A program made the position numbers and the translations under genes. Shown piece after piece: positions 27,701 to 35,729 of a stretch of 64,000 bases of DNA. This DNA comes from Nibrella saemangeumensis. Lineage in GTDB: Bacteria > Bacteroidota > Bacteroidia > Cytophagales > Spirosomataceae. The notes under the pieces are model-generated. The model had not been told where the DNA came from. It was given only the letters and a program-made list of their open reading frames with translations, and ran no database searches. The DNA is taken from positions 1 through 64,000 of the forward strand of contig NZ_BAABHD010000072.1 of assembly GCF_039541915.1 (NCBI RefSeq), given 5' to 3'. Each line of letters starts with the position of its first letter. The stretch's first letter is position 1.

Positions 27701-30700
27701 AAGAGGAACTGCTTACGGGTCCTATTTCAAAATATTCAGGAATGTCGCCTTTTCCGCATCAGGGGCGATGGGCCATTACCTGTTAAGCACCGCACCTGTC
27801 AGCGAACCGTACTGTCACCCGGCCATACTACAGGGAATATTCCAACTGATAGGTTTTGCATCGGACGGGTCCGAAACTTGCCGCTATGTCACCAACCTGT
27901 TCATGGATGAGATCCCGGGGCAGGAAGGTTATGTGCAGGTGACGAAAAATTCAGACAGCAGCTGGTCGGCCATCGTGATGAATGAAAAAGGAAGGGTGTC
28001 GCTGCGGGCGGAAGGCATAGCCACAGCAGGCAATGAATTGGATGCGCTGGACAGGTTCTTCTACAAGCCTGTTTGGAAGAGGTTGGAGATCACATCGGAG
28101 GATCTGCTGACGCCGGGCAGCCGTATAAAGAGGAACATCCTGATCGTTTACCCACAGGAGGCCGGAAAGTTAAAAGAGCAGTTGATGGAACTGTTGTATT
28201 ACTGCAATTTTTACGAGATTCTGCTTGGGCAGGAAACACAGGTAATTTCAGAGAAAAGCTGGGAATTAGGCGTTGACCATACAGAATCTATTGCTGGCTG
28301 CCTCAAGCATATTAGCAACCTGCAGGAAGTATATTTCCTGGGCGGCATACAGGAACAGAAGGAAGATGCTGACGCGGGTTACCTCGAACGCATGCAGAAG
28401 CAGGGCATAATTGCACTGATGCACCTGGTAAAAGGCCTGTTTGAAAAAATGAAGGATGATGCAATTGTATTAAAGGTGGTCACCAACAACTTATATAGCA
28501 TCAGTGAAGATGAAAGGCCTTATCCATATTCAGCCTGCGTGGCCGGATTTGCAAAAACCATTGAAAAGGAATTTCCCAAAATAAATACGCAGCTAGTGGA
28601 CATTGACCTTTTTGCCGGCAGCGCCGAAACCGTCGTCCTGGAAAGCATTGCCGTTGCCAGGCACGGATTGAAGGAGTGGGCGCTTAGGAAAGGCAGCCAT
28701 TACCAGCGCAAGTTGTTGCCAGCACCTATTGCGCCTGCGCAGCAGACCGCTTTCCGCACAAAAGGTGTCTACCTGATGGCAGGGGGTTCCGGCAACGTAG
28801 GATATAAGCTGAGCTGCTACCTGGCCGGGCATTATCAGGCGCATATAATCTGGACCGGCCGCAGCGCCATGAATGAGGGTATCCGCGAAAAAGAAGAGCA
28901 GCTAGCAAAGCTGGGCGGAAAACTGTCCTACTTTCAGGTTGACTTAAAAGATATTGCCGGTTTCACCAGGTGCGTGGATGAAATAACAAGGAACATTGGG
29001 CAGATCAACGGCATCTTCCACTCAGCGATGGCGTTTGATTTTACTAGGATATCGCAGCTTACTAAAGAATCGCTCAGTGAAATGCTTAAAGCAAAAGTGC
29101 AAGGAAGCATGACGTTACTTCTGGCGTTCCGTAAACATCCCCTTGATTTTATGACCTTCTTCTCATCCGGCGAGGCATTTGTTGGCAATACCGGATGGAG
29201 TGCATATGCGGCAGCGTGCAACTTCAAGGATACGATAGCACAGTACATGCGGCAACTGGTGCCTTTTCCTGTGCATGTGATCAATTGGGGTTTCTGGGAA
29301 GGTAATAGCCGCGGCAATGAAGCTATCCTGCGGGAAAAGGGCATTTATCCCATAACAGCCAAGCAGGGCATGGAAGTGGTGGAAAGGGTGGCGGCATCCA
29401 GCATTACACAAACACTTGCGCTGAATGTGGATGATGCAGTACTGCAGCTGATGGGTGTGGAGCTGCCCTCCGCAAACAGGCCTTTTCCAAAAAACGAGGA
29501 TAAGCCTGCCCCGCAGAAAATGGGCGTTGCTGAAACGGCACCACCGGCCGCAAAACCTGCGGCAGCTGCTGCTTTGCCGGAGGCAAGCTATCAGCTGGTA
29601 TGTGATTACTTAGTAAGTGTATTGTCTAAAGTGCTAAAGATCGACAGCAGCAATATTGATATAGAGGCCGACCTAGCCAATTATGGAGTTGATTCGCTCA
29701 TTGTTATCAATATACATAAAGCTATGGAAGAGACCCTCGGCACGTTGCCTGCAACGCTCATGCTGAACTTTCCTACTATTAGCGAAATTGCCGGTTACCT
29801 ATTGGAGCAACACAAGGAGGCTGTTCAGAGCACATTGCTGCCTGACGCTTTTGCAACCGTAAATGATGGCGAAGAGCAGCCAGGCAATGAGGAGGTTCAA
29901 ATGATATGGCCTGTAACGGACGGGGAGGAAGATGATGCAGCCCGCGGTGTTTTTGAGGTGGTGCGCGTAATTCCCGCCAGCGAAGCCGGCGATTTTCTGG
30001 AGAACTATGGCAGGCAATTCCGCGAAGGCACGTTGAACAACGCTAGTGATAGAAAATTATATAATATTTTCCCGTGGCATCTAGTGCACGGCAATCTGGT
30101 GCAGCTTATGGTGACCACTTCCAACGGTAAAAAAGTAGAAGTTATCCTTTCTGGCAAAGGCTCGCCGATTTTGTTCATACCTCCTGTTGCACTGACCGCC
30201 CCAGTCTGGTATAACCAGTTTATGAGCATGACCAACAAGCATTGCGTGACTGTGATACATGCCCCGGGTTATGGCCTAAGCGAAACTATTAGAGAAAACA
30301 ACACCAAAGGCGTGGCAGAAGTATATGCTGAAGTCATTGGTCTGCTATATCCGGGCCAGCCCGTTCATTTGATAGCATCGTGCTTTGGGACCATTGCTGC
30401 GCAATATCTGGCCAGTCATAATGCTGATCAGGTGGCTTCGCTCACGCTTGTCGGCGGATTTTACGACAACATCGGTATTCCGGACATTGATCCTGAAAAG
30501 CTGGCTATTGACGAATTGTTTGCCCTGGTGCAAAAGGTCTCCGGGTCGCTGAAAGCAGATTTTGACAATGTACTAGCGCACCTGCCGGATACTGAGGAGG
30601 AAGCAAAACGACGCAATCAGGTGCAGCGGTTTGCAGACCTGCTGCTTAATAGCCAGTGCGCTAATCCGCTGGTGGCCATGAAATATCTGAACGAGCTGCT

Positions 30701-30968
30701 CACGCTCTTCACCCTACCCTGGATGCCGATGATTGAAGTACCTACTCTGTGCATCTATGGAAATTATGATACCGTGGTGGATCCTAAGGCTTCCAGGGTA
30801 TTGCACGAAGGCATTGCGCATTCAAGGTTGATCGAAATAAAAGGTGCTGGCCATTATCCCTTTCTAACGCACGACGACCAGTTCAATGACCTGCTAAATG
30901 CTTTTTTGGATGAGCAAAAGGCATCCATGCAGCATATCCCGAATAGCCCAACCAAAATCAAAGCATAA
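24777..30968 (+). CDS. Trans-AT PKS: ACP-KS-DH*-KR-ACP-TE
   Basis: A 2063-residue megasynthase. The first ACP (Ser41 in GIES) completes the split module of the previous protein. The KS (about 140-570) has Cys303 in DTMCSSS, HGTGT and NIGH. A carrier-like fold without the Ser (around residues 620-700, NEN at the expected GxDS) is inserted in the post-KS linker. The DH-like domain (about 835-1085) keeps His865 and YGSYF but has Asn for the motif Pro and Gln1019 for the catalytic Asp. The KR has GGSGNVG near 1336 and Tyr1477, but Cys where Asn is expected. The second ACP has Ser1640 (GVDS). The C-terminal alpha/beta-hydrolase thioesterase has Cys1869 at the nucleophile elbow (ASCFG), an Asp near 2000 and a His near 2026. 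Last module and product release; no AT inside. Confidence 0.92.
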   Translation: MFMNILFQTEALLKKVIAEETKLPLSSLNRDETFETYGIESVMIVEITQKLERYFGPLSKTLFFEYRSINELAEYFAEHHAGDLQKIFDAREIPAPQPPPIVAPEASGATGLVEAPQPPLVKAVEVPRPAPGAAATQEQKEVAIIGISGRFPKAANMREFWRNLKNGRDCISEIPGELWDLEEFFDPIRGKDGKSYSKWGGFMDDIDKFDPLFFKMSNLEAESIDPQERLFLQTVYHTLNDAGYTSENLQGYRVGVYVGIMWSQYQLYGVEKANAGSSYASVANRVSYFFNFNGPSIGLDTMCSSSLTAVHLACESLVSGETDVAIAGGVNITVHPNKFLFLTKTGFASSDGRCRSFGAGGDGYVPGDGVGALLLKPLARAISDGDYIYGIIKSTSINHGGKTNGYTVPNPRAQSSLIAEGLRKANIDPATISYFETHGTGTALGDPIELRGLTTAFAGTSEVQFCSIGSVKSNIGHLESAAGFAGIAKVLLQMRHRQIAPSLHAETLNPNLDFSNTPFFVQQQLAPWKAPVLERDGERIIVPLRAGISSFGAGGANGFVLLEEFTAARTVPVPKDGEFLIPLSAPSKERLKACAQELHEFLEWELGSAKGETEKPALLENMVTREVLAATSEMLNVNEVLLDADDHFQDYDLNENHYKLLAEKLDQTFGITIPTSTLISFDTPLRLSRYIVQELSGGHAAYTAIDRIAYTLQTGREHMQERLAIIAASSAGLLEQLRTFLRDEKAGGIFTGNIATLKDENVRDDGFVNNLLEGRKLQKLADIWCRGINIDWKNLYNGIKPVKIPLPGYAFAKERCWVSDPTNFSYTKRRQLHPLVHSVDTLATLSMGLTYQTSFAVTDRLIRDHISNGIAVLNAGTILATLLAAATVTKQGIIKLESVQLDDHSISNADLSLRTKVSAQGESFILELSTNNKAIAGAQASYNNKGESAQMAIKEIQGRYDQFAARDYFYNELLQRGTAYGSYFKIFRNVAFSASGAMGHYLLSTAPVSEPYCHPAILQGIFQLIGFASDGSETCRYVTNLFMDEIPGQEGYVQVTKNSDSSWSAIVMNEKGRVSLRAEGIATAGNELDALDRFFYKPVWKRLEITSEDLLTPGSRIKRNILIVYPQEAGKLKEQLMELLYYCNFYEILLGQETQVISEKSWELGVDHTESIAGCLKHISNLQEVYFLGGIQEQKEDADAGYLERMQKQGIIALMHLVKGLFEKMKDDAIVLKVVTNNLYSISEDERPYPYSACVAGFAKTIEKEFPKINTQLVDIDLFAGSAETVVLESIAVARHGLKEWALRKGSHYQRKLLPAPIAPAQQTAFRTKGVYLMAGGSGNVGYKLSCYLAGHYQAHIIWTGRSAMNEGIREKEEQLAKLGGKLSYFQVDLKDIAGFTRCVDEITRNIGQINGIFHSAMAFDFTRISQLTKESLSEMLKAKVQGSMTLLLAFRKHPLDFMTFFSSGEAFVGNTGWSAYAAACNFKDTIAQYMRQLVPFPVHVINWGFWEGNSRGNEAILREKGIYPITAKQGMEVVERVAASSITQTLALNVDDAVLQLMGVELPSANRPFPKNEDKPAPQKMGVAETAPPAAKPAAAAALPEASYQLVCDYLVSVLSKVLKIDSSNIDIEADLANYGVDSLIVINIHKAMEETLGTLPATLMLNFPTISEIAGYLLEQHKEAVQSTLLPDAFATVNDGEEQPGNEEVQMIWPVTDGEEDDAARGVFEVVRVIPASEAGDFLENYGRQFREGTLNNASDRKLYNIFPWHLVHGNLVQLMVTTSNGKKVEVILSGKGSPILFIPPVALTAPVWYNQFMSMTNKHCVTVIHAPGYGLSETIRENNTKGVAEVYAEVIGLLYPGQPVHLIASCFGTIAAQYLASHNADQVASLTLVGGFYDNIGIPDIDPEKLAIDELFALVQKVSGSLKADFDNVLAHLPDTEEEAKRRNQVQRFADLLLNSQCANPLVAMKYLNELLTLFTLPWMPMIEVPTLCIYGNYDTVVDPKASRVLHEGIAHSRLIEIKGAGHYPFLTHDDQFNDLLNAFLDEQKASMQHIPNSPTKIKA

Positions 30969-30971
30969 TAT

Positions 30972-32468
30972 ATGAGCAGAAGTAAGGAAACAGCAATAGC
31001 TGAAGGCTCTCTGGACATTGGGCATGCCCGCGGTGCCAAAACAGGCAACTCTTATATCGAAGGGCTGCGTGATAGCCGGGAGGTATGGCTGAACGGCGAG
31101 AAAGTCGACGTTACTACGCACACCGCATTCAAAGGTAATCTAACAGAGCTTGCGCGGTTATACGACCTCCAGCACACGCCTGCCTTGCAGAAACAGATGA
31201 CATTTGTTTCTCCTGACACAGGCAATCTGGTGAGCTATTCCTATTCGCTCCCGGATAGTCCAACTGAACTCGAGCTTAAATGGCGCAACTCGCATATCTG
31301 GATGGAGAACAGTTGGGGACAGTTACCAAGGCTGCCGGATTTTATGTCGAACGTAATGGTGGGTGTGTACGATTACCGCAACGAGCTTGGCCTGGCCGAC
31401 CCGCGCTTCAAGCAGAACGCGGTCAATTATTATACCTACTGCCGCGAGCACGATATATGTCTGACCCATGCATTAGGCGATCCGCAGATTGACCGATCGG
31501 GCGGTCCGGCCATAGATCCGGACATGGCGTTACGCGTGATGAAAGAAACTGCCGATGGGGTTATTGTCTGCGGAGCCAAACAACTGGCCACGCTGGCCCC
31601 TGTTGCGGATGAAGTGCTGATCTATCTCTCTCCTTCATTCGCCATGCGTGAGCACAAGGAATTTGTGCTGTGGGCGGCATTACCTCTGGCCACGCCAGGG
31701 TTGAAAGTGCTGTGCCGCGAACCGCAATCACACGCCAATGAGGCGTGCGGTCACAGTCATCCTTTTGCATGGAGATATGATGAGCAGGACGCCATGTTGT
31801 TTTTTGACAATGTGCTCATACCTTGGGAGCGGGTGCTGCTGCTGTATAATAGTGAAATTGCCGCGAAAGGGTTTGAGCGCATAAATGCATGGTCCTTATA
31901 CAGCGGGCAGATCCGTTTTTATCACAGGCTGCAAACATTCATAGGCGTTGCCTCCCTCCTTGCCGAGTCAATTGGGGTCAATGGGTTCAGAGAGATATGC
32001 AACTCGCTCGGGGAACTGGCATCCTATGCTCAAATGACAAAGCTGGTGCTGAAGGGACTGCAACAGGAAGCGTATCTCACGAACGGAGGCCTCTATGCGC
32101 CCGGCGATACGACCGCCTCCGGCGTGTTCGCAGCGCAGGTATCGCCGAGGTTAGTCGAGATTCTCAAAGAGATCGCGGCTTCAGGGTTGGTAATGCAACC
32201 CAGCGAAGCGGACCTCAGTAACCCCGAATTAAAACCTTTTCTTGAAAAATACATGCGCGGAAAGGATATTGACGTTTACCAGAAATCACGCCTATTCCGG
32301 CTTGCCTGGGACCTTGCAGGCGATAGCTACGGCATGCGGCAGGAGTTATATGAGCACTGGTACCGTGGAGACATTGTCCGTAACAGAATTAACCTGTTTG
32401 CGCAATACGATTGTAAGCAAATCAAGCAGAAATTGAAATCGCTTATATCAAAACCAATACAACCTTAA
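30972..32468 (+). CDS. HpaB-type flavin-dependent aromatic monooxygenase
   Basis: A 498-residue oxygenase of the 4-hydroxyphenylacetate 3-hydroxylase (HpaB/PvcC) family, which uses FADH2 and O2 to hydroxylate phenols. Family features include the N-terminal YIEGLRDSREVWLNGEKVDVTTH, NSWGQLPRLPDFMSNVMVG, a long central acyl-CoA-dehydrogenase-like part with ALGDPQIDRS, and FFDNVLIPWERVLL. Length is normal. It begins 3 bases after the megasynthase stop and so belongs to the cluster. No HpaC-type flavin reductase is present in the window, so reduced flavin must come from elsewhere. A likely substrate is the aminohydroxybenzoyl ring, free or enzyme-bound; this is inference. Confidence 0.9.
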   Translation: MSRSKETAIAEGSLDIGHARGAKTGNSYIEGLRDSREVWLNGEKVDVTTHTAFKGNLTELARLYDLQHTPALQKQMTFVSPDTGNLVSYSYSLPDSPTELELKWRNSHIWMENSWGQLPRLPDFMSNVMVGVYDYRNELGLADPRFKQNAVNYYTYCREHDICLTHALGDPQIDRSGGPAIDPDMALRVMKETADGVIVCGAKQLATLAPVADEVLIYLSPSFAMREHKEFVLWAALPLATPGLKVLCREPQSHANEACGHSHPFAWRYDEQDAMLFFDNVLIPWERVLLLYNSEIAAKGFERINAWSLYSGQIRFYHRLQTFIGVASLLAESIGVNGFREICNSLGELASYAQMTKLVLKGLQQEAYLTNGGLYAPGDTTASGVFAAQVSPRLVEILKEIAASGLVMQPSEADLSNPELKPFLEKYMRGKDIDVYQKSRLFRLAWDLAGDSYGMRQELYEHWYRGDIVRNRINLFAQYDCKQIKQKLKSLISKPIQP

Positions 32469-32477
32469 ATTAAAACC

Positions 32478-33237
32478 TTATGTCATGAACGAACAGGCAA
32501 ATCCCCTTTCGCTTAAGGCGGCAGGAGATGCAAAGGTGTCCAATCTGGTTGGGCTCTGCGCTACCTGCTGATCGCTATTGCCAACGCCTACTAAATTGTT
32601 ATCGTGTGATTTACGGCATGATGGGTGTTTGGATATGATTATGCATTGATGAAGTACTGCGCGCATCCATCAATTACTGGAAATGGTCGATACACAAATG
32701 GATCAAATACCAGATTGAATATACAAACGCGCTTTATGCCTGCTGTTATTTGCAGCAACAGCGACAAACTTTCTTTTCTTTACCGAAAAACCGCTTTATA
32801 AAACTGAAGCAAACAACAGAAATAGAGTAATTCAGGCTGGCAGGTATTTCGGTCAGGCTGAATAATGAAGAAAAAAGCCTGAAGGAAACTCCGCAACTCT
32901 GGGAAAAATTCTTTAAGGATGGGTTAATGCAGCAATTGGCAGGTGGCCAGAGCAGGCCTATTTAGAGGCATACTTTGATTACGATAGCGATGCATCGGAC
33001 AACTACACCCTTATGCTGGGAACGAGGACAGCCGATTGCTGGATGGTATGATTGATAAATCCATCCCCGCCGCAACTTACGCCGTATTTAAAGTGGGCGG
33101 GCCAGACAAGAGCAAGGACGCATGGATGGATATATGGAGCAGCAAGAAGCTGAAAAGAACCTATACCGGCGATTTCGTTGTTTTACAAGACAATACCGTT
33201 ACTATTTACGTAACTATTAGAAAGTAAAATAAAACCC
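32478..33237 (+). pseudogene. Decayed gene(s), including a GyrI-like effector-binding domain
   Basis: The 770 bases after the monooxygenase hold no intact gene. From about 32815 to 33227, three frames together spell a GyrI/AraC effector-binding-type domain: ISVRLNNEEKSLKETPQLWEKFF, then AYFDYDSDASDNYTLMLGT, then the intact tail IDKSIPAATYAVFKVGG ending TVTIYVTIRK at 33227. At least two frameshifts and a stop break it. The 32478-32815 part shows short coding-like pieces (a possible MNEQANPLSL start at 32485) but no identity. The original gene may have been a regulator or small-molecule binding protein. Confidence 0.6.
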
Positions 33238-33840
33238 ATGGATACAAAAGGCGTTCGTCCTGCCCTTACACCCGAGACTTCCATTGCGGACTTCAGGAAT
33301 TTTTATTGGTACAAAGAAGAGCTTATAAAGTTCTGTGCAACGCATGGCATCCCGGTGAGCGGCATGAAGCACGAACTGTATGAACGCATTGAGGAGTTCT
33401 TGAGGACAGGCAAAGTGAAAAAGGAAAAACTAGCAAGGAAAATTGCTGCCGCTACCATAAGGACTAGCCCGCTTACCCTAGATACCCTAGTTAATGAAAC
33501 CTACCGGTGCAACAATGAGACTAGGAACTTCTTTAAATCTGTCATCGGTGCTCATTTTCATTTTACCGCACACCTCCAGGCTTTCCTGAAGGCCAATAGG
33601 GACTGTGGCCTTACTTACGGCGACCTCGCAAAAGAATGGGAGGCCGAATACGAACGTAGGAAGGATAAAAGTTATAAAGCTCCCATTATGAAGACTTGGG
33701 AGTACAACCAATTTACCCGGGACTACCTTGCAGACACTTCAAATAAAGGCAAGGGTATAAAAGAGGCTGCCGCCGCATGGAAAAAAATCCGGGCCAACAA
33801 AGGGCCCCGAACCTATGAAGAATTCAAGAAGCTGTTTTAA
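33238..33840 (+). CDS. SAP-like / DUF6434 protein
   Basis: A 200-residue protein. Residues 15-60 (FRNFYWYKEELIKFCATHGIPVSGMKHELYERIEEFL) resemble a SAP-type helix-extended-loop-helix, a small nucleic-acid-binding module. The C-terminal part (LTYGDLAKEWEAEY, APIMKTWEYNQFTRDYL, AAAAWKKIRANKG) looks like DUF6434, often found behind such a SAP-like segment. No catalytic motif is visible. It sits between a decayed gene and the trans-AT, so it is likely a passenger inserted in the cluster, not a biosynthetic enzyme. Function unknown. Confidence 0.65.
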   Translation: MDTKGVRPALTPETSIADFRNFYWYKEELIKFCATHGIPVSGMKHELYERIEEFLRTGKVKKEKLARKIAAATIRTSPLTLDTLVNETYRCNNETRNFFKSVIGAHFHFTAHLQAFLKANRDCGLTYGDLAKEWEAEYERRKDKSYKAPIMKTWEYNQFTRDYLADTSNKGKGIKEAAAAWKKIRANKGPRTYEEFKKLF

Positions 33841-33954
33841 TGCTGTACGAACACGCAGCCCGGAAGAAAAGGTCAGGGCCGGTATCCCAGACGGCAAAAT
33901 ATTGATTACCAGACTTTTATTTCGAATTTTACCATTAAAATCCCTCCATTCCCT

Positions 33955-34803
33955 ATGCTCATCTATGCATTCCCCGGCCAGGGCTCACAAAAAAAAGGAA
34001 TGGGATCCCATCTTTTTCCGAAGTATGCATCGCTAATGGAAAAAGCAGATACCATATTGGGATATTCTATGCAACAGCTGTGCTTAGAAGATAAAGAGCG
34101 ACAACTGTCTAACACCCTTTTCACGCAGCCGGCGCTATATGTTGTGAATGCGCTCCATTACTATGAGCGGCTGGCACTTACAGATGTAAGCCCCGACTAC
34201 CTCATTGGTCATAGCTTGGGGGAGTTTAATGCGCTGCTAGCGGCTGGTGTTTTTGATTTTGAAACAGGCCTGTTGCTGGTGAAGAAAAGAGCGGAACTCA
34301 TGAGTAATGCAAAGAAAGGCAGGATGGCTGCCATTATCGGCGCATCGCTCAGCACTATCCATGAAATATTGGAAAATGCATCGTTTCCCAACATCACCAT
34401 TGCTAATTTGAATGCTCCGCAACAATATATTATCTCGGGGCCGGAGGATGACCTTATGCAGTGTCAGCATGCATTTCAGGGCGATGTGAAGTTCGTCCCA
34501 TTGAATGTGAGTGGTGCCTTTCATTCGCCCCTGATGGAGGAGGCAGGCATTGAATTTTCATCGTACATAAAGCAGTTCAGTCTCTCCCCTGCCCGGATTA
34601 AGGTCATTTCCAATTACACCGCTAGGCCCTATACAGCAGACAGCCTGTATGAGAACCTGTGCAAGCAGATCACTTCCCCGGTGAGGTGGATGGATAGCAT
34701 TCAATACCTGCTGAAGCAAGGGCCTATGTTACTGGAGGAAACAGGACCGGGAAACGTTTTAAGCAAGCTGGCTGAGCAAATTGCACAATGCAGGTTAAAT
34801 TAA
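33955..34803 (+). CDS. Stand-alone malonyl-CoA:ACP transacylase (trans-AT)
   Basis: A 282-residue FabD-like acyltransferase. It opens with the oxyanion motif FPGQGSQKKGMG, has the nucleophile Ser87 in GHSLGEF, an Arg in VKKRAELM that normally binds the malonyl carboxylate, the catalytic His190 in GAFHSPLM and the ETGPGNVLSKL end. None of the three megasynthases has an AT domain, so this enzyme should load malonyl units on the three PKS carrier domains in trans, as in bacillaene-type systems. Single domain, without a second AT or enoyl reductase. It starts 114 bases after the SAP-like gene; the metallo-hydrolase follows within 9 bases. Confidence 0.92.
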   Translation: MLIYAFPGQGSQKKGMGSHLFPKYASLMEKADTILGYSMQQLCLEDKERQLSNTLFTQPALYVVNALHYYERLALTDVSPDYLIGHSLGEFNALLAAGVFDFETGLLLVKKRAELMSNAKKGRMAAIIGASLSTIHEILENASFPNITIANLNAPQQYIISGPEDDLMQCQHAFQGDVKFVPLNVSGAFHSPLMEEAGIEFSSYIKQFSLSPARIKVISNYTARPYTADSLYENLCKQITSPVRWMDSIQYLLKQGPMLLEETGPGNVLSKLAEQIAQCRLN

Positions 34804-34811
34804 TATTATAA

Positions 34812-35489
34812 GTGAGCGAGCGCATTATCCCTCTTAAAGTTTGTCACGGCACTTGGAGGAACTTCTGTTATTTCATCCGTGACCCTGCAACTTCCGAAGC
34901 TGTGATAGTGGACCCGGCCTGGGAGCTTTCTACCATCATGCAGGAAATAAGTCGAAAAAAAATGCACCTGAAAGGTGTGCTGCTCACGCATGGCCATGAG
35001 GATCATTCCAACCTTGCAACCATGGTACAGAAGCTCTACAAGGTGCCTGTATTTGTACATATAAAAGAAATTGAGAGCTGCAACTTCAAAGGTCCTACAC
35101 TGGAGCCCATCAGAACTGAAGAGACCATATGCTTGGGGGAAAATTTAAGAATCGAGCCATGGTGGACGCCAGGTCATACTAAAGGCAGTATTTGCTATTT
35201 TGCATACGATGCGCTTTTTACCGGCGATACTTTATTCATTGAAGGTTGTGGAATATGCGACAGGAATGATATCGGTTCAACCAGCGAAATGTTCAACACG
35301 CTGAAGCGGATCAAAAACTCGCTCAGCAGCCATTCTAGAATATTTCCCGGTCATTCTTACGGCTTTCCACCTGGTACAAGTTTCGGAGAAACAATTAAGA
35401 CAAATATTTATTTGCATTTTGACAATGAGTATGACTTTAGCCGTTTTAGAATGAGGGAAAACCAAAGGTCTATTTATAATTTTAAGTGA
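34812..35489 (+). CDS. MBL-fold hydrolase, PksB/BaeB-like
   Basis: A 225-residue metallo-beta-lactamase-fold hydrolase with THGHEDH at residues 59-65 (the HxHxDH zinc motif), TPGHTKGS and FTGDTLFIEG (bridging Asp) and a final PGHS. Similar proteins accompany many trans-AT PKS clusters; BaeB is reported to act as an acyl-ACP thioesterase that clears stalled chains, which fits here. The frame has no early ATG: it appears to start at GTG 34812, 9 bases after the AT stop, behind an AT-rich leader. It is the last gene of the cluster; IS110 sequence begins directly downstream. Confidence 0.85.
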   Translation: MSERIIPLKVCHGTWRNFCYFIRDPATSEAVIVDPAWELSTIMQEISRKKMHLKGVLLTHGHEDHSNLATMVQKLYKVPVFVHIKEIESCNFKGPTLEPIRTEETICLGENLRIEPWWTPGHTKGSICYFAYDALFTGDTLFIEGCGICDRNDIGSTSEMFNTLKRIKNSLSSHSRIFPGHSYGFPPGTSFGETIKTNIYLHFDNEYDFSRFRMRENQRSIYNFK

Positions 35490-35729
35490 GCTCAATAAGG
35501 GGTTCTCGTATGTTTGCTAGTGTTGTTGAGATAGGGGATAAAAACCGATATTGGCTGGCGGAAAGGGAGAGTAATTGGGGTTTAAACGGCCGATAACTCG
35601 GTACGTTGTGAAATGAAGTAAGTCCTCCCTTTCGAGTCAGTCAAAAGTCAGAACAGCACCTAAGACCTTGTCTTTCGGCAAGCAGTCAGAATAAGGGACG
35701 AGAAAAGACTACACCCTATCGCAACAGAC
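35490..35729 (+). other. 5' non-coding end of the IS110 element (possible bridge RNA region)
   Basis: About 240 bases between the hydrolase stop and the IS110 transposase, no open frame of note. In IS110-type elements the long non-coding end encodes a structured bridge RNA that pairs with donor and target DNA. Size and position fit, but I could not fold it or define the element's left end, so this is a candidate only. Confidence 0.3.
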
